DNA from: Gammaproteobacteria bacterium
GTDB taxonomy: Bacteria; Pseudomonadota; Gammaproteobacteria; Pseudomonadales; Azotimanducaceae
Assembly: GCA_030428905.1 (NCBI GenBank)
Contig: JAUIED010000008.1
Coordinates: forward strand, 1 to 60,091
DNA: 60,091 nt
Direction: 5' to 3'
Below the pieces are notes generated by a model. That model ran no database searches. It saw only the letters and a program-made list of their open reading frames with translations, and was not told where the DNA came from. Positions 39,358-49,765 of this stretch are shown here, in pieces. Both the position numbers and the translations under genes were made by a program. Every line of letters begins with the position of its first letter. Position 1 is the stretch's first letter.

Positions 39358-39819
39358 ATGCGACACTACGAAGTCGTGTTCCTGGTGCACCCTGATCAGT
39401 CGGATCAGGTACCGGGAATGGTCGAAAGATACGTCGCGCTGATCGAGCGCGGCGAAGGCAAGGTGCATCGCACCGAGGACTGGGGGCGGCGTCAGCTCGC
39501 TTTCACCATTGCCAAGATCCACAAAGCCCACTACGTGATGATGAACATCGAGTGCGATCAGCCCACGCTCGAGGAGCTGGAAAGCTCGTTCCGCTTCAAC
39601 GATGCGGTGATTCGCAACCTCGTCATCCGTCGCAAGGGGCCGCCCACCGGTGGCAACTCGAAGATCTACGAGGAAGAGCTGCGCGAGCAGGAGAAGGATC
39701 GCGAGCGCGATCGCCGTCGTGAGGAAGAGCTGGCGGCCCGCCGGGCAGCCGCGGCGTCTCAGGATGACGACGCGGAAGCCGAATCGCCAGCCACTGCCGA
39801 AGAAGGAGAGGATGAATGA
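39358..39819 (+). CDS. rpsF: 30S ribosomal protein S6
   Basis: S6 binds S18 on the small-subunit platform. The protein starts [17 protein letters not shown], contains [12 protein letters not shown] and the usual ferredoxin-like core, and ends in a long charged tail rich in Glu, Arg and Ala with an acidic terminus. At 153 residues it is somewhat longer than E. coli S6. I choose the ATG at 39358, which follows AAAGGAG; upstream in-frame starts would include the leader. It overlaps rpsR by four bases. Confidence 0.97.
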   Translation: MRHYEVVFLVHPDQSDQVPGMVERYVALIERGEGKVHRTEDWGRRQLAFTIAKIHKAHYVMMNIECDQPTLEELESSFRFNDAVIRNLVIRRKGPPTGGNSKIYEEELREQEKDRERDRRREEELAARRAAAASQDDDAEAESPATAEEGEDE

Positions 39820-40037
39820 GCCGTTTCCGACGCAGACGTCATGGTGAGGTGAAAGCCAATCTCGACGAGGTGGACTACAAAGATCTCGATATGCTCAAGC
39901 AGTTCATCGGCGAGACGGGCAAGATCGTCCCCAGCCGTATCACCGGCACATCGCAGAAGTTTCAGCGCAAAGTCGCGGCAGAGGTCAAGCGCGCCCGTTA
40001 CCTGGCGCTGCTGCCGTACTCTGACCAGCACAAGTAG
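39816..40037 (+). CDS. rpsR: 30S ribosomal protein S18
   Basis: S18 pairs with S6 on the platform. The 73-residue protein contains the conserved [32 protein letters not shown] and [11 protein letters not shown]. Its ATG overlaps the rpsF TGA (ATGA), which should keep S6 and S18 synthesis coupled. No zinc Cys motif is present in the N-terminus. rplI follows after ten bases. Confidence 0.98.
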   Translation: MSRFRRRRHGEVKANLDEVDYKDLDMLKQFIGETGKIVPSRITGTSQKFQRKVAAEVKRARYLALLPYSDQHK

Positions 40038-40047
40038 CGGAGGCATT

Positions 40048-40494
40048 ATGAACGTTATTCTGCTGGAGCCCGTCGCCAACCTCGGCGGTCTCGGTGAAGA
40101 AGTCACGGTGAAGGCCGGCTACGCGCGCAACTATCTGTTGCCGAAAGGTGTGGCCGTGCGCGCATCGGAGGAAAACCGCAAGGTGTTCGAAGAGCGCCGC
40201 GCTGACCTGGAACGTGCCGCCAATGACAAGCTGGCCATCGCCAACACCCGTGCAGCCGGGCTGCAGGACGTGGTGGTAACCGTACTTGCGCGCGTAGGCG
40301 AGGAAGGCAAGCTCTACGGCTCCGTTGGCACCCAGGAAGTGGCGGATGCGCTCACCGCCCTTGGCCACGATGTGCAGAAGTCCGAAGTGCGCATGCCGGA
40401 AGGCGTGATCCGCACGGCGGGTGAGCACGAGGTGGATCTGCAGTTCCACACGGATGTGACCGCAACGGTCAAGGTGATCGTCGCTTCCGAGTAA
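40048..40494 (+). CDS. rplI: 50S ribosomal protein L9
   Basis: L9 binds 23S rRNA at the base of the L1 stalk and affects frame maintenance. The 148-residue protein begins MNVILLEPVANLGGLGEEV and has KAGYARNYLLPKG, the N-terminal RNA-binding signature. A long connecting helix and C-terminal domain (LYGSVGTQEVADAL) follow. GGAGG lies upstream of the ATG. The operon is ended by the hairpin at 40502-40530. Confidence 0.98.
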   Translation: MNVILLEPVANLGGLGEEVTVKAGYARNYLLPKGVAVRASEENRKVFEERRADLERAANDKLAIANTRAAGLQDVVVTVLARVGEEGKLYGSVGTQEVADALTALGHDVQKSEVRMPEGVIRTAGEHEVDLQFHTDVTATVKVIVASE

Positions 40495-40501
40495 AACGGC
40501 T

Positions 40502-40537
40502 GCCCGCTGCGCCGAAACTGCGCAGCGGGCACTTTCC
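40502..40537 (+). terminator. Hairpin terminator after rplI
   Basis: GCCCGCTGCGC (40502-40512) pairs perfectly with GCGCAGCGGGC (40520-40530) around a seven-base loop. The trailing ACTTTCCC is only a weak T-tract, so termination may be partial. It ends the rpsF-rpsR-rplI transcript before dnaB. Confidence 0.75.
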
Positions 40538-40542
40538 CACGG

Positions 40543-40551
40543 TTATCCACA
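40543..40551 (+). promoter_or_regulatory. Consensus DnaA box upstream of dnaB
   Basis: TTATCCACA is identical to the strongest E. coli DnaA box (R1/R4 class). It lies 65 bases before the dnaB start, just after the rplI terminator. It is a single box with no visible AT-rich unwinding element or cluster, so it is more likely a regulatory site for dnaB than an origin. Confidence 0.6.
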
Positions 40552-40615
40552 CGTTGTTCTCTTGCGTTGCACGATAGATCAGGCGACTCTGTGACGCCGT
40601 AGAGTCTTTGCCCAG

Positions 40616-42007
40616 ATGTCCGAGTACGCAGCCTCCCCACCCTTGGATCACGACACTGCCCGATTGAAAGTGCCGCCGCACTCCATCGAGGCGGAGATGA
40701 GCGTGCTGGGCGGGCTCATGCTCAGCAACGAGCGCTGGTTCGAGGTGGCCGAGGTGGTGCAGCCTGGCGATTTCTACCGCACCCAGCACCAGATCATCTT
40801 CGAGGCGATGGCGGCGTTGTCCGAGGACGACCAGCCGCTCGACGCCGTGACGGTCTCTGAACGGTTGCAGTCGAAGGGTCTGTTGGAGCGTGCGGGTGGG
40901 CTCGCCTATCTCGGCGAGATCGTCGACAGCACCCCAGGTGCCAGCAATGTGGTGGCCTACGCAAAGATCGTGCGGGAACGTTCCACGCTGCGGCAGATGG
41001 TCGCTGCGGCCAACCGCATTGCCGATATGGCTTATGTGACGGAGGGGCGCGACAGCGGTGAGCTCCTCGATATGGCGGAGCAGGAAGTTTTCCGCATTTC
41101 CGAAGGGCGTCTGAAGGAAGGCGGCCCTGAAGGGGTGAACGGGCTGCTGACCAGAGCTGTAGCCCGCGTGGAGGAGCTCTTTGCCACCAAACAGCGCATC
41201 ACCGGCCTCTCCACCGGTTACACGGATCTGGATGAGCGCACCGCGGGCCTGCAGAAGGGTGACCTGGTGATCGTCGCGGGTCGGCCGTCCATGGGCAAGA
41301 CGTCGCTGTCCATGAACATCGCCGAGCACGCCACCATGGAGAGTGGTAAGGCGGTGCTGGTGTTCAGTATGGAGATGCCCTCGGAGTCGCTCATCATGCG
41401 CATGCTGGCATCCCTCGGCCGTATCGACTTCGCCAACCTGCGCACGGGCAACCTCAAAGACGACGACTGGTCGCGTTTCACCAGCGCGGTCGCGCTCCTC
41501 AAGGACAAGGAGCTCTTTATCGACGACACGCCGGCCCTCACCCCGAACGAGCTGCGCTCGCGGGCGAGGCGGGTGGCGCGGCAGGCAACCAACGGCGTCG
41601 GCCTGATCGTCGTGGACTACCTGCAGCTCATGCGGGTGGCCGGCAATTCGGAAAACCGCACCAACGAGATCTCCGAGATCTCCCGATCGCTCAAGTCCAT
41701 CGCCAAGGAAATCGGCTGCCCGTTGATTGCCTTGTCGCAGCTCAACCGCAGCCTGGAAAACCGCACCGACAAACGGCCGGTGATGGCTGACCTGCGGGAA
41801 TCCGGAGCGATCGAGCAGGACGCCGATCTGATCCTGTTCATCTACCGGGACGAGGTCTACAACGAAAGTTCGCCCGACAAGGGCGTTGCAGAGATCATCA
41901 TCGGCAAGCAGCGTAATGGCCCAATTGGCACCGTGCGCCTGTCCTTCATCGGCCGGCTGACCAAGTTCGAAAACCTAGCCTCCGACATCTACAACGACTT
42001 TGGCTAA
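40616..42007 (+). CDS. dnaB: Replicative DNA helicase
   Basis: DnaB is the hexameric 5'-3' helicase of the replication fork. The N-terminal domain begins with LKVPPHSIEAEMSVLGGLML. The RecA-like domain has Walker A GRPSMGKTSLSMN (about 222-229) and Walker B LIVVDYLQLM. Also visible are SQLNRSLENRTDKRP and DLRESGAIEQDAD. The 463-residue length is normal. No intein interrupts it. radA begins eight bases before its end. Confidence 0.97.
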   Translation: MSEYAASPPLDHDTARLKVPPHSIEAEMSVLGGLMLSNERWFEVAEVVQPGDFYRTQHQIIFEAMAALSEDDQPLDAVTVSERLQSKGLLERAGGLAYLGEIVDSTPGASNVVAYAKIVRERSTLRQMVAAANRIADMAYVTEGRDSGELLDMAEQEVFRISEGRLKEGGPEGVNGLLTRAVARVEELFATKQRITGLSTGYTDLDERTAGLQKGDLVIVAGRPSMGKTSLSMNIAEHATMESGKAVLVFSMEMPSESLIMRMLASLGRIDFANLRTGNLKDDDWSRFTSAVALLKDKELFIDDTPALTPNELRSRARRVARQATNGVGLIVVDYLQLMRVAGNSENRTNEISEISRSLKSIAKEIGCPLIALSQLNRSLENRTDKRPVMADLRESGAIEQDADLILFIYRDEVYNESSPDKGVAEIIIGKQRNGPIGTVRLSFIGRLTKFENLASDIYNDFG

Positions 42008-43364
42008 AGCGAAAAACAGAACCGTTTTCGTCTGCTCCGACTGCGGCGCCGATCATCCCAAGTGGCAAGGGCAGTGCAGCGCGTGTGGCGAGTGGAACAC
42101 GCTGTCGCAGATGAGCGTGGGGCCGGTGAAGGAAACGGCCCTTGGCTACGCAGGCGTACGCAGCGAGGTGAAGAAGCTCTCTGAAGTCGAAGCGGGCGAG
42201 CTGGCACGGATATCCACCGGCCTGTCGGAACTCGACCGGGTGCTTGGCGGCGGTCTGGTGCCCGGCAGCATGATCCTCATCGGCGGCGATCCGGGAGCGG
42301 GTAAGAGCACGCTGCTGTTGCAGGTGTGCACGCTTCTGGCCCGCAGCCGCACGGTGCTGTATGTCACGGGCGAGGAGTCGCTGCAGCAATTGGCGCTGCG
42401 TGCGCAGCGATTGGGCCTGCCCACGGAAGACCTCATCGTTGCCGCAGAGACGCGGGCGGAGAGCATCGCTGAGGAAATCCGTGAACGGCGGCCCCACCTC
42501 GTGGTGCTCGACTCCATTCAGGTGATGCACGTGGGCAGCGTGGAGAGCACGCCCGGCAGCGTCACGCAGGTTCGGGAGACGGCTTCCTTCTTCACCCGTC
42601 TGGCCAAGCAGACCGGCACGATCTTTGTGCTCGTGGGGCATGTGACCAAGGAGGGCAGCCTCGCGGGGCCCAAGGTGCTGGAGCATATGATTGACGCCTT
42701 TCTCATGCTCGACAGCCCTGCCGGCGCGCGCTACCGCACGTTGCGCAGCCACAAGAACCGGTTTGGTGCGGTGAATGAGCTCGGTGTGTTCGCCATGACC
42801 GATCAGGGTATGAAGGAAGTGGCCAACCCGTCGGCCATCTTCCTGCAGCGCGGCGAGCTCGACTCGCCCGGCAGCGTTGCCACCGTAACATGGGAGGGCA
42901 CGCGGCCGCTCCTGGTGGAGCTGCAGGCTCTGGTGGATCAGGTACAGGGAGGCTACGCGCGGCGCGTGGCGGTGGGCTTGGATCAGCAGCGCCTCGCCAT
43001 GCATCTTGCGGTGCTGCACCGGCATTGCGGCATCGCCCTTTCCGATCAGGATGTGTTCGCCAACGTGGTAGGTGGCGTGCGCATCCACGAAACCGGGGCG
43101 GACCTGGCCACCCTGCTCGCGGTACTGTCGAGCTTTCGCAACCGGTCGTTACCTAAAGATCTCATCGTATTCGGCGAGCTGGGCCTCACCGGCGAGGTGC
43201 GCCCGGTTACCAACGGTCAGGAGCGTCTGCGCGAGGCGTCCAAGCACGGCTTCCGACGTGCCATCGTGCCGTTCGCCAATCGCCCGAAGGAGACCATTTC
43301 CAACATGGCGGTGCACGGTGTGAAGAGCCTGTCGGCGGCGCTGGATGTGGTGGCCGGATTCTGA
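42000..43364 (+). CDS. radA: DNA repair protein RadA
   Basis: RadA is a RecA-related helicase that processes recombination intermediates. It has the C4 zinc finger CSDCGADHPKWQGQCSACGE, Walker A GGDPGAGKSTLLLQ (about 95-104), the RadA motif KNRFG and a C-terminal Lon-like domain. The TTG at 42000 overlaps the dnaB end and gives the family N-terminus MAKAKNRTVFVCSDCG. It has 454 residues. In Pseudomonas alr often follows dnaB; here radA does. Confidence 0.96.
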   Translation: MAKAKNRTVFVCSDCGADHPKWQGQCSACGEWNTLSQMSVGPVKETALGYAGVRSEVKKLSEVEAGELARISTGLSELDRVLGGGLVPGSMILIGGDPGAGKSTLLLQVCTLLARSRTVLYVTGEESLQQLALRAQRLGLPTEDLIVAAETRAESIAEEIRERRPHLVVLDSIQVMHVGSVESTPGSVTQVRETASFFTRLAKQTGTIFVLVGHVTKEGSLAGPKVLEHMIDAFLMLDSPAGARYRTLRSHKNRFGAVNELGVFAMTDQGMKEVANPSAIFLQRGELDSPGSVATVTWEGTRPLLVELQALVDQVQGGYARRVAVGLDQQRLAMHLAVLHRHCGIALSDQDVFANVVGGVRIHETGADLATLLAVLSSFRNRSLPKDLIVFGELGLTGEVRPVTNGQERLREASKHGFRRAIVPFANRPKETISNMAVHGVKSLSAALDVVAGF

Positions 43365-43400
43365 ACCGGGCATGAGGCGTTTTCGTCGATTCGCTTTCGG

Positions 43401-43429
43401 CCTCGCCAATCATCGTCGGCGGGGTCTTT
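43401..43429 (+). terminator. Possible terminator between radA and the convergent DUF1801 gene
   Basis: CCTCGCC (43401-43407) can pair with GGCGGGG (43418-43424) with one G-U pair around a ten-base loop, followed by TCTTT. It sits between two convergent genes. Confidence 0.45.
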
Positions 43430-43859
43430 ATGGGGCCGATTTTGAGCGTAGCTTCGTGCGGTGGTAGGTGAGCGCGCTTTCAATACAGGCCTGCAGCGCG
43501 GGTTTCGGCAGCGCTGACTTCACCGGCACCAGCAACGCCCGGTTGCCTTCGAACTCGAGCTCGGGAAAGCGGCTCCTGAAGGTGTCCACCAGCGTGGTGC
43601 GGCAGTTGAAGAAGAGGCCTACGCGGTCCGGCCGTTTCGCCGACCAGCCAATGCGGATGGTGCTGCCGCTGCGGCTCTGCTGTGTGAGATAGGCGGGCTC
43701 ACCCCACTTCAGGGTTTCTGTCAGCTCGCCCACGCCATCGACACGACCGGCGGTATCGACGATCAGGCGGCGCAACGCCAGAGCTTTTCGTCGCGCAGAA
43801 GCTGGCATCGCGTTGAAGGCTGCCTCGACTTCTTTCCGCACGATCAGTCGGCCAGCCAT
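43428..43859 (-). CDS. DUF1801 family protein
   Basis: The 143-residue protein resembles the DUF1801/YdhG fold: ETLKWGEPAYLTQQSRSGS, IRIGWSAKRPDRVGLFFNC and a C-terminal segment ending ALTYHRTKLR. No enzymatic activity is known. I prefer the ATG at 43859 (MAGRLIVRKEVE) over 43874. The start overlaps the end of the upstream PQQ dehydrogenase gene by 16 bases, so they are probably co-transcribed. Confidence 0.75.
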   Translation of the reverse strand: MAGRLIVRKEVEAAFNAMPASARRKALALRRLIVDTAGRVDGVGELTETLKWGEPAYLTQQSRSGSTIRIGWSAKRPDRVGLFFNCRTTLVDTFRSRFPELEFEGNRALLVPVKSALPKPALQACIESALTYHRTKLRSKSAP

Positions 43860-45910
43860 TCTGCGGGTATGCACACGCTGTTGCCGATGGCCTGCGCGGC
43901 GCGATGCATGAACCCTTGCGTGCGCACGGCTTCGCGAATCACATAGCCATGAATGGCGCGCACATCACGCGCATCGAGGCTGTCGGCGAAGCTGGCCATG
44001 CCGCGGGCTGCGAATACACCATCGAGCACAATCTGCGGCCATATCGCGTGCACTTCAGCGGCGGAGTAGCGCAGGTCCGGATACAGTCCCGAGCTTTGCG
44101 CGCTGAGCCCGTGGCAGCGAAGGCAGTGTTGTGCATAGAGGGTTTCGCCGCGGGTGAGTTCCGTTTCCGAGAGCGCTTCGAAGTCGGGCGTTTGCACCTG
44201 CCGCGCGCGTGGCCTGGTGGCCGGTGGGGTTGCGCTGCCGCCAAGCTTGAAGGCGAACACGTGGCCGGGATTTTCGTTGCGCATCACCGTGTTGTGGCCC
44301 CCCTGGCTGCCACCGATGCCTGCTACCACGGCCACGTACTGCTCGCCGGCGACACGGTAGGTGACGGGCGGTGCCATGATGCCTACTGACACGTCCTGCC
44401 CCCAGAGGCGCTCGCCTTCGTCGGCGCTGTAGGCCACGAGCTCTCCCTCGGTGGTGCCCTGGAACACCAGACCGCCGGCGGTTGCCAGCACACCGGCGCT
44501 GACACCGCTGGTGAACGGTACTTCCCAGCGCACGCGCCTGGCTTTCGGGTCCCAGGCGGTCAAACGGGTGGGTGAGCAGAAGCGCGGCACGACTGCTGGC
44601 ACCTCGCGGACCATGCGGGGGAAATCCTCGCCCGTGTTCATGGTGCGTGGATCGAAGCGGAAGTTCGGATCTGCGGTAAACGGATAGGTGGTGTGGATCG
44701 TGGGAATGTACACCAACCCGGTGAGCGGGCTGAATGCCATGGGGTGCCAGTTGTGACCGCCGACGATGGCAGGGGAGATCATGCGCTGGGTGGATGACCA
44801 GTCAGCGATCTCGGTTTCCACCGGGCGGCCGGTTTCGAGGTCCACGTGGCTTGCCCAGTTCACGTGCACGTACTTGTCGGCTGCGAGCAGCTCGCCGGTG
44901 ATGCGGTCGAGAACGTAGAAGAATCCGTTTTTTGGCGCCTGCATGAGCACCTTGCGACGCTCGCCCAGCCAGCCCAGCTCCGCGAGGATCATGTGCTGGG
45001 TGGCCGTATAGTCCCAGCTGTCTGCGGGCGTGGTCTGGTAGTGCCACAGCAGACGGCCGGTGGATGGGTCGATGGCGAGGATGGAGGCCACGTACAGATT
45101 GTCGCCGCCGCCGGGGCTGCGCACGGCGCGGTTGTATTGCGAGGCGTTGCCCACGCCTGCGTAGAGAATATTGCTCTCGGCGTCGTACGCAAAGGCGTCC
45201 CACACCGTGCCGCCAAGGCCGGACTCCCACAGCGCATCGTCCGGCCACGTGGCGCGTGCCTGGGCAAGTGAAGGTTGCGCAGCATCAGCCTGGCGATCCT
45301 CGGAAGGTACCGTATAAAAGCGCCAGAGCAGCTTGCCGGTTGCCGCCTCGTAGGCGCCGAAGTAGCCGCGCACGCCAAACTCTGCCCCGCCGTTGCCAAT
45401 GATGACCATGTTGCGCACCACGCGGGGGGCGCCGGTGATGGTGTAGGGCTTGTTGGTGTTGGTGGTCTGCACGGACCAGTTAACGGCGCCGGTGCGCCGG
45501 TTCAGGGCGATGAGGCGGCCGTCCAGCGCGCCGAGAAACACCTGCTCGCCGTTGACGGCGACGCCGCGGTTGACCACATCGCAGCAGGCGTCGCGACCCT
45601 TTTCGCCGGCGACCATCGGGTCGAAATGCCAAAGAGTCCTGCCGGTTGCAGCGTCGAGCGCATACACCCGGCTCCAGGCGGTGGTTACGTACATCACCCC
45701 GTCCACGACGATGGGCGTGGCTTCCATGCCCCGCGTGTTGCCCGTGGGAAACGCCCAGGTCAGCCCGAGGCGCTGCACGTTACCGGTGTGGATATCGTCG
45801 AGCGGGCTGAAGCGTTGCTCGGCGGCATCAAAGCCGTGCCGGGACCAATCGTCGGCTGCCCAGGCGCAGGTAACGAGCAGGAACAGCAGGAGGGGACAAT
45901 AACGATGCAT
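43844..45910 (-). CDS. PQQ-dependent quinohemoprotein alcohol dehydrogenase
   Basis: This periplasmic enzyme oxidises alcohols and passes electrons to cytochrome c. It has a signal peptide ending near residue 18. The eight-bladed PQQ propeller follows with the adjacent-cysteine disulfide Cys109-Cys110 (DACCDVVNRG), repeated ALDAATGRTLW-type blades and the catalytic Asp in DSWDYTATQHM. Thr rather than Asp two residues after this Asp argues for a calcium- rather than lanthanide-dependent enzyme. A C-terminal cytochrome c domain carries CLRCHG. It has 688 residues. No pqq biosynthesis genes are in the window. Confidence 0.92.
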   Translation of the reverse strand: MHRYCPLLLFLLVTCAWAADDWSRHGFDAAEQRFSPLDDIHTGNVQRLGLTWAFPTGNTRGMEATPIVVDGVMYVTTAWSRVYALDAATGRTLWHFDPMVAGEKGRDACCDVVNRGVAVNGEQVFLGALDGRLIALNRRTGAVNWSVQTTNTNKPYTITGAPRVVRNMVIIGNGGAEFGVRGYFGAYEAATGKLLWRFYTVPSEDRQADAAQPSLAQARATWPDDALWESGLGGTVWDAFAYDAESNILYAGVGNASQYNRAVRSPGGGDNLYVASILAIDPSTGRLLWHYQTTPADSWDYTATQHMILAELGWLGERRKVLMQAPKNGFFYVLDRITGELLAADKYVHVNWASHVDLETGRPVETEIADWSSTQRMISPAIVGGHNWHPMAFSPLTGLVYIPTIHTTYPFTADPNFRFDPRTMNTGEDFPRMVREVPAVVPRFCSPTRLTAWDPKARRVRWEVPFTSGVSAGVLATAGGLVFQGTTEGELVAYSADEGERLWGQDVSVGIMAPPVTYRVAGEQYVAVVAGIGGSQGGHNTVMRNENPGHVFAFKLGGSATPPATRPRARQVQTPDFEALSETELTRGETLYAQHCLRCHGLSAQSSGLYPDLRYSAAEVHAIWPQIVLDGVFAARGMASFADSLDARDVRAIHGYVIREAVRTQGFMHRAAQAIGNSVCIPAEWLAD

Positions 45911-45989
45911 CGGGTTACTTTATCGGATTCGTTGTGGAGATCGGACCATAGATACGGACGATATCGCGCCGCCACCGCAGCTGCATACC

Positions 45990-46643
45990 TTGATGGAGGT
46001 GCGTGCCGGCATGGAACTCACCCAGCTCATGTGGGCGTTGCCGCTGCTGCGCATGCGCGTGCCGCGCGGCTCCGGTCGGCTGCTGGTGCTGCCGGGCTTC
46101 ATGAACGACGACACCATCACCTGGCCGCTGCGTCACTTCCTGGCGAGCATTGGCTACGAGCCGCACCCCTGGCAGCTTGGCATCAGCCGCAAGTCCATGT
46201 TTTCCTACCTGCCTGCGCTGTTGCAGCGCGCCGAGGCGCTGGCAGAACAGGGCCCTATCGCGCTGGTGGGTTACAGCCGCGGTGGTGCGTTGGCGCGTGA
46301 GATGGCCCGGGAGCGGCCAGATCTCGTGCGCGGTGTGGTCACTGTCGGCAGCCCGGTGCGTGGCGGTCCGCAGGCCACGCAGATCGGCGCCTTCGCGGCG
46401 CGCCAGACGGGCTTTTCGCCGGAGCTGATGCGCCGGCTTCAGCAGGAGCGTGCCCGCGTGCCGATCAAGGTGCCGGTGTGCGCGCTCTACTCAAAAACCG
46501 ATGGCATCGTCGCCTGGCAGGCCTGTATCGATGAGGACACGGAGCTTGCACAACACATCGAGGTGCGTGGCTCCCACGCCGGTCTCATGTTCAATACCGG
46601 CGTCTACCGGCACATTGCCGAGGCGCTGAGCCGGCTGGCTTAA
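45990..46643 (+). CDS. Alpha/beta hydrolase (lipase/esterase-like)
   Basis: This 217-residue protein has the nucleophile elbow GYSRGG with Ser96, Asp171 in SKTDGIV and His196 in GSHAGLM, a complete triad. LLVLPGFMNDD forms the oxyanion region. No signal peptide is seen. The start is uncertain: TTG-ATG at 45990-45995 lacks a strong ribosome-binding site, and the frame stays open upstream with no good start codon. It is divergent from the PQQ dehydrogenase and convergent with the Ddn-like gene. Confidence 0.72.
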   Translation: MMEVRAGMELTQLMWALPLLRMRVPRGSGRLLVLPGFMNDDTITWPLRHFLASIGYEPHPWQLGISRKSMFSYLPALLQRAEALAEQGPIALVGYSRGGALAREMARERPDLVRGVVTVGSPVRGGPQATQIGAFAARQTGFSPELMRRLQQERARVPIKVPVCALYSKTDGIVAWQACIDEDTELAQHIEVRGSHAGLMFNTGVYRHIAEALSRLA

Positions 46644-46661
46644 CTGCGGCTAAGCTGCAGC

Positions 46662-47105
46662 TCAGCTGCGCTCGAGCACCACCACGGGAATCTCCCGCGA
46701 GGTGGCCTTCTGGTAGGCGGTGTAGGGCGAATATACGCCGACCATCATCTCCCAGAGCTGCGCTCGCTCTTCGCCCTCGGCGATGCGCGCCGTTGCGTCG
46801 AACACATCGCGAGCCACCTGCACGCGGCACGCCGGGTTTGCCTCGAGATTGACGAACCAGGCCGGGTGGCTCGGTGCGCCGCCTTTAGAAGCGATGATCA
46901 CCACATCGTTGCCACGCTTACCGTAAATCAACGGCAGCACGCGTGGCTGGCCGCTTTTCGCGCCGGTGGTGGTGAGCAGCAGGGTGGGGAGCACGCCGGG
47001 GCCGCCGAGCGCGCTCGAGTCCCACAGGTGTCCGGCTTCCGGGTCTTTCTGGTACAGCGCGATATGCTCGCGAATCCAGCCAGGCAGGTTGGCGTTGTCT
47101 GTCAT
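46662..47105 (-). CDS. Ddn-like nitroreductase family protein (DUF385)
   Basis: The 147-residue protein contains LLLTTTGAKSGQPRVLPLIY and VIIASKGGAPSHPAWFVNLE, the signature of the deazaflavin (F420)-dependent Ddn/nitroreductase family best known from actinobacteria. F420 is uncommon in this part of the gammaproteobacteria, so it may use FMN or another cofactor. It lies 18 bases after the SDR gene in the minus-strand group ettA-SDR-this gene. Confidence 0.82.
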   Translation of the reverse strand: MTDNANLPGWIREHIALYQKDPEAGHLWDSSALGGPGVLPTLLLTTTGAKSGQPRVLPLIYGKRGNDVVIIASKGGAPSHPAWFVNLEANPACRVQVARDVFDATARIAEGEERAQLWEMMVGVYSPYTAYQKATSREIPVVVLERS

Positions 47106-47123
47106 GAGGCGTACTCCTGAAGT

Positions 47124-47945
47124 TTAGTGTGCGACCACGTGGCCGCCGTCGACGTTATAGGCTTGGCCTGTGATCCACGCGCCCTGATCGGAGCACATGA
47201 ATGCCGTCATCCAGGCGATGTCCTCGCCCTGGCCGGCGCGACCCAGCGGAATCATCTGCAGCATGCGCTGCCAGTTCTCGCCGCGGCCAATGTCGTCCAT
47301 GCGATAGGTGTCGATCACGCCGGGGCAGATGGCGTTCACGCGTATGTTGTAGCGGCCAACTTCCTGTGCCATGGAGGCAGTGAGGGCCTGTATGCCTGCC
47401 TTGCTGGCGGCATAGGCGGCGGTGTTGGGCGGCAGCATTTTTCCCGCGATGGAGGAGATGTTGATGATCGCGCCCCCCTCACCCTGCTCGATGAGCGCCT
47501 GGCCAAAGGCGCGGCTCATGTAGAACGTGCCGTTGAGGTTGACGTTCATCACCTTGTGCCAGTCGTCGATGGCGAGCTGGGTTACCGGCACGCGATCGGC
47601 GCCGCGGGCGGCGCCGGCGTTGTTGATGACGAAATCCACCCGTCCGAAGCGCTCCAAAGTGCTGGCCACCAGCGCGTCCACGGATGCGGCGTCGGCGACG
47701 TTGCTCACGAGTTCGTACGCTTCCGAGCCCGCCGCGCGCACTTCGTCCGCCACCGAGGCGATGTCCCGCCACCCCGTTGCCTGCTCGTCTTCCGGATAGT
47801 GGTTGGGTGCGCGTCCTGTGCCGGTGAGCACGATGTTGCAGCCGGCTTTTGCCAGTTCCACGGCGATGGGCCTGCCAATGCTGCGCATGCGGCCCGCGCC
47901 CGTTACCACCGCGACTTTCCCCTTGAGGCCGGTGAGCTCAGTCAT
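47124..47945 (-). CDS. Short-chain dehydrogenase/reductase
   Basis: This is a 273-residue classical SDR. The NAD(P) loop is VTGAGRMRSIGRPIA and NNAG is present. The catalytic Ser lies in INISS and the Tyr-Lys in YAASKAG. The C-terminus is VDGGHVVAH. The TGAGRMRSIG loop is longer than the usual TGxxxGIG. The ATG at 47945 lies four bases after the ettA stop; the upstream extension lies inside ettA. The substrate is unknown, though the adjacent Ddn-like protein suggests a redox pair. Confidence 0.88.
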   Translation of the reverse strand: MTELTGLKGKVAVVTGAGRMRSIGRPIAVELAKAGCNIVLTGTGRAPNHYPEDEQATGWRDIASVADEVRAAGSEAYELVSNVADAASVDALVASTLERFGRVDFVINNAGAARGADRVPVTQLAIDDWHKVMNVNLNGTFYMSRAFGQALIEQGEGGAIINISSIAGKMLPPNTAAYAASKAGIQALTASMAQEVGRYNIRVNAICPGVIDTYRMDDIGRGENWQRMLQMIPLGRAGQGEDIAWMTAFMCSDQGAWITGQAYNVDGGHVVAH

Positions 47946-47949
47946 GTCG

Positions 47950-49620
<1,671 letters not shown>

Positions 49621-49765
49621 GTCGCTCCCGGCGTTGATTCAAAGTGGTGTGAAATTCACCTGCAAGCTGAAGGATGTGCAGGCGGCACATTGGTGCGTTC
49701 GCTACAATACCGCGCCTCAAACCAAGATCACACCGTCTTTCACAGACCGTCTTTCAGAGGAACCG
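49621..49765 (+). promoter_or_regulatory. glyA upstream region with -10 box and duplicated 14-bp leader unit
   Basis: This divergent gap serves ettA and glyA. TACAAT at 49703-49708 is a good -10 box for glyA, but no convincing -35 lies at the right distance. Downstream, ACCGTCTTTCACAG (49732-49745) is repeated as ACCGTCTTTCAGAG (49746-49759) in direct tandem. The second unit runs into the AGAGGAA ribosome-binding site. No riboswitch was recognised. Confidence 0.55.

Noticed and set aside
40531-40615. Replication origin upstream of dnaB
   Set aside because: Only one DnaA box is present, with no AT-rich element or origin-flanking genes such as dnaA, dnaN or gidA.
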